Origin: Melanocharis versteri | Lineage: Eukaryota > Chordata > Aves > Passeriformes > Melanocharitidae | DNA length: 64,000 bases | Reading direction: 5' to 3' | Assembly (NCBI GenBank): GCA_013397845.1 | Contig: VZTG01002008.1 | Span: 330,165-394,164, forward strand | Part shown: piece after piece, positions 61,463 to 64,000 of the stretch | How positions within the stretch are numbered: the stretch's first letter is position 1 | How the letters are laid out: each line of letters begins with the position of its first letter | The notes under the pieces: model-generated | What the model was told of the DNA's origin: nothing | Database searches by the model: none | The model's input: only the letters and a program-made list of their open reading frames with translations | Translations under genes and position numbers: made by a program

Positions 61463-61470
61463 TGTAAATA
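61463..61470 (+). promoter_or_regulatory. PICALM: Pumilio-type element in 3' UTR
   Basis: TGTAAATA matches the PUF-protein consensus TGTANATA. Present only in mRNAs that read past the 61292 poly-A signal. Confidence 0.45.
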
Positions 61471-61629
61471 CATCATAACTTTTGGGTGGAGTGGGGCCTT
61501 CAGAAGGATAGTCAATGATATGAAAGCAATTCTGTACATGAATTAAGCATACTTGCTGCATTGTCTCTGCAGATTCTATTTTTGTTTAAAATATTAAAAT
61601 GTATGTTAGCAAAAATGGGTGGATTTTCA

Positions 61630-61635
61630 AATAAA
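61630..61635 (+). terminator. PICALM: Candidate polyadenylation signal
   Basis: AATAAA within caaataaaatg, with a T-rich stretch (cttttgttacg) about 15 nt downstream. Intermediate site, about 105 nt before the 61735 signal. Confidence 0.5.
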
Positions 61636-61734
61636 ATGCAGCTTCCACAGAACTTTTGTTACGGTATGAAAGTCTGAGGTGCTTCTTTTCTTTTTGCTGC
61701 TTAAAATGTGCACTGATAATTGCTTTGTTTACTT

Positions 61735-61740
61735 AATAAA
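61735..61740 (+). terminator. PICALM: Candidate distal polyadenylation signal
   Basis: AATAAA (acttaataaaatacc) followed by a T/G-rich stretch (tttcatatgtgcatattgta). I take this as the main 3' end. A further AATAAA at 61938-61943 is a weaker alternative. Confidence 0.6.
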
Positions 61741-61760
61741 ATACCAAATGTATTTCATAT

Positions 61761-64000
61761 GTGCATATTGTATTGCAGGAAGTGCAGCACTTAGAACCTG
61801 TGGCTGACGTGATCCATGCAGCCTCTTCCCCAGGCTGTCGTCATGGACAGCCTCAGTGTTCCAGTAACAAGGTGTTCCCTTCTTCCTGACCTAACGTGAT
61901 ATTTCACCATCTTCTAGTTTTTCAAAATATTCATGGCAATAAACTTGTACTGTTTATAACTGAGCAAGAAGCATAAATATGTCCCCAAAAATTATCTTCC
62001 CTAATCTTCCAGCAGAAGATAGTGCTGGAAAAGCTATGAACAGTTTGCTGAGACCGTCTTCTGTAATTAGACACAGGGAGAGTTGATAGAAGTGGAACTT
62101 TCCTCCTCACAACAACCTGAGGCTTGTCCTGGACGCCAGGGTATCATAAACTGAGCAGTACAGGTCAGTAGATTTAAAATTTCTTTCTAAAAGCATAATA
62201 AAATAATAAATATAAAAAGAATATAAAATAAAAAACCCTGAACCTATTACAGAGTACGTAATGCACACACTCAGATCTGGGGAGTTTCATACACAGTTTG
62301 CTAAAATTTTGCCTTCCTACCACTGAGGCTTTCAGTGTGGGACTGTGCCCTCAGAGATCAACTCAGTTTTACTTGTGGTCAGAATATAAAAAAGGTGACT
62401 TGTCTGAATTGGGGGCCAGCTGGAAAAAAGGTGCACATCTGTGACCTGTTAGCTATATCAGTAATTACCAGGGTACAGATTGTTCTGAAACACCGTCCAG
62501 ACCTTGTTAAAGGGAGAAGGTAGACCTTCGTCCTCCTCCAGAGCCTGATGTGCTGGGTTATGATAAAACAGATGCCAACCTTCTTTTTAGGTCTGTGGTG
62601 CTCTCTGCAGAGCCTAATTTGAGGCTTTTGGCTGAGAATAGATCTGTGTTCCTGGATCTCTTTGATCCCGTGGACTTGAGGCTGCAAATCATGAAAGTGC
62701 CAAAGAATTGCCAACACCCAAACCCATGTCTTCTGCAGGGATGCTGAACTCCTGTTACCCTTTACTGCTTGCTTATTGTTGCTCTGTGTTCCTTGAAGCA
62801 GCTGCTGTGCAGATTAGGCTTTCTTGCTGAAGGCCTTGCTAAAAACCTTGCTTTTTTGTTTACTTTTTAGAGACAAAGTGGGCTTGAGAATTTTCCTGAG
62901 TCATATTTTCTCATTTACTTTGTTCCCAGTAAGTATTTGCTTTCAGTATCACTGAAATAACACTCAGTTTAGCTTAATTTAAAAAGCACAGCGCACAGAC
63001 ATATTTTGGTTTTTAATTACTGGCACTTTTCAATAACAGGGGGTTGTGAAAACCTGGTTCTCTTCAGAATTGGGTTGAAAGGCTGTTTAATCTACAGGAG
63101 CAAACTGCGTAGGGAAGCTGCCTGCCCTTAGCAAGCAGGGGAGGATGGAGTGCTTTGTTAGAGGGATGTGGTTCCTCTTAAAGCTCCGTGTAGGGAACTG
63201 GTGTGTTAGAATAACCACAATATTTTTATTTTTTTAAATCAGGGAGTTATATAATGAAAACAACTGGATTTACCTCTTGAGACAATTACTCTTGCCAGAA
63301 CAAGAACTTGAACAGCTCCTAACTGAGTTTTCTAACAGCCTGAATGTAGAGTCTTCAGCTGAAGACAGATCTAAATGCCTTTGCTGCTTCTCTTCTTTGT
63401 TTCAAAGTCACAAACTAAACTGAGCTGTACCTCAGGACATGTTTAAAGGCTGCCTTTTCGTGACTTTGTGACATCAGAGGTTCCATTCAGCCAACTGCCA
63501 GAATAAAGTCACAGACGTTCCCAGCTGCCAAACAGCCCTTCAGCAAGAAGAAGGGACAGGGTGAAACCCTGCATCTTTCATTAGACAAAAAGTGCCCGTT
63601 TCCAGAGCCTGACACAAATTTTGTAGCAACATAAATGAATTGCAACTTAAAGGCCGTGACATAATTGAGATAAAGATTGTGGCAAAAAAAAGAGAATTAA
63701 GTGCTAAAAACACTGGGAACACAGTAAATGCTGATGGGAGCAAAAGATTGACAAGATAATGTGAGGGGCAGTGAAAAAATGTGCTGAATACAGACAAAAG
63801 AGCAGTGCTAATGGCACCATATGTAAACTGAAGAAGAGCTTTCTCCTTGGCCTGTTGTCAATCTCTTGACTTGACCTTTGGAGCTCTCACACCACAGTGG
63901 GGAGAGCAGAAACAGGCTTGACATCTTCCACGGAGTTTGCCCAACAAGAAAAATCTGTGAGCTGCTCCTGTTTTCCAAGTTCAAACTGTAGAGCAGAGGG
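61761..64000. other. Downstream intergenic region
   Basis: About 2.2 kb with no gene I can identify. It has one more AATAAA (61938-61943) and an open stretch on the + strand (about 62511-62747, phase unrelated to PICALM) with a protein-like run including L-F-D-P-V-D-L-R-L-Q but no recognised family. In mammals the next gene on this side is CCDC83, pointing toward PICALM; I saw no exon resembling it here. Confidence 0.6.

Larger units (their letters stand above)
60311..61760 (+). other. PICALM: PICALM 3' untranslated region
   Basis: About 1.45 kb from the stop codon to the likely cleavage site after the AATAAA at 61735-61740. It is AT-rich, with an AU-rich element (atttatttat, 60848-60857) and a Pumilio-type site (TGTAAATA, 61463-61470). 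Earlier AATAAA hexamers at 61292 and 61630 could give shorter 3' UTRs. The 3' end is inferred from signals only. Confidence 0.75.

Overview
This window is intronic and exonic DNA from a bird-like vertebrate nuclear genome. It holds most of one gene on the + strand, PICALM (CALM, phosphatidylinositol-binding clathrin assembly protein). The avian assignment rests on several CR1 LINE 3' fragments ending in the typical TTCTGTGATTCTGTGA tail, a solo class II endogenous-retrovirus LTR, low overall repeat density and AT-rich introns of moderate size. The species cannot be told from the sequence.

Layout: positions 1-20987 are the 3' part of intron 1. Exon 1, with the start codon and the PIP2-binding lysine patch, lies upstream of the window. 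This intron carries two CR1 fragments and a 708-bp solo LTR (13371-14078, minus orientation, 6-bp target duplication). Exons 2-9 (20988-31131) encode the rest of the ANTH membrane-binding and SNARE-binding domain. Exons 10-19 (32337-53190) encode the flexible clathrin/AP-2/EH-domain binding tail. The usual last exon (60296-60310, I-Q-F-M-stop) is followed by a 3' UTR of about 1.4 kb. Every core exon joins its neighbours in frame with canonical GT-AG junctions, and the product is nearly identical to mammalian CALM from Tyr44 onward.

Besides the core exons, four extra exon-like segments were found by reading introns for in-frame blocks with good splice sites. They are a 63-nt cassette with two NPF motifs (41737-41799), an 81-nt cassette (42143-42223), a 24-nt microexon N-G-M-H-F-P-Q-Y (48707-48730), and an exon with its own stop (59263-59355) that would replace IQFM with a 30-residue tail containing DPF and ending D-F-L. 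Exons 13, the two cassettes, 14 and 15 are all phase 1-1, so they form a run of modules that can be skipped or combined without losing frame. This potential to tune clathrin, AP-2 and EH-domain binding motifs is the most interesting content of the window.

Positions 61760-64000 are downstream intergenic DNA with no gene I can identify. No RNA gene, CRISPR or bacterial feature is present. Exon numbers assume one coding exon upstream, as in mammals.
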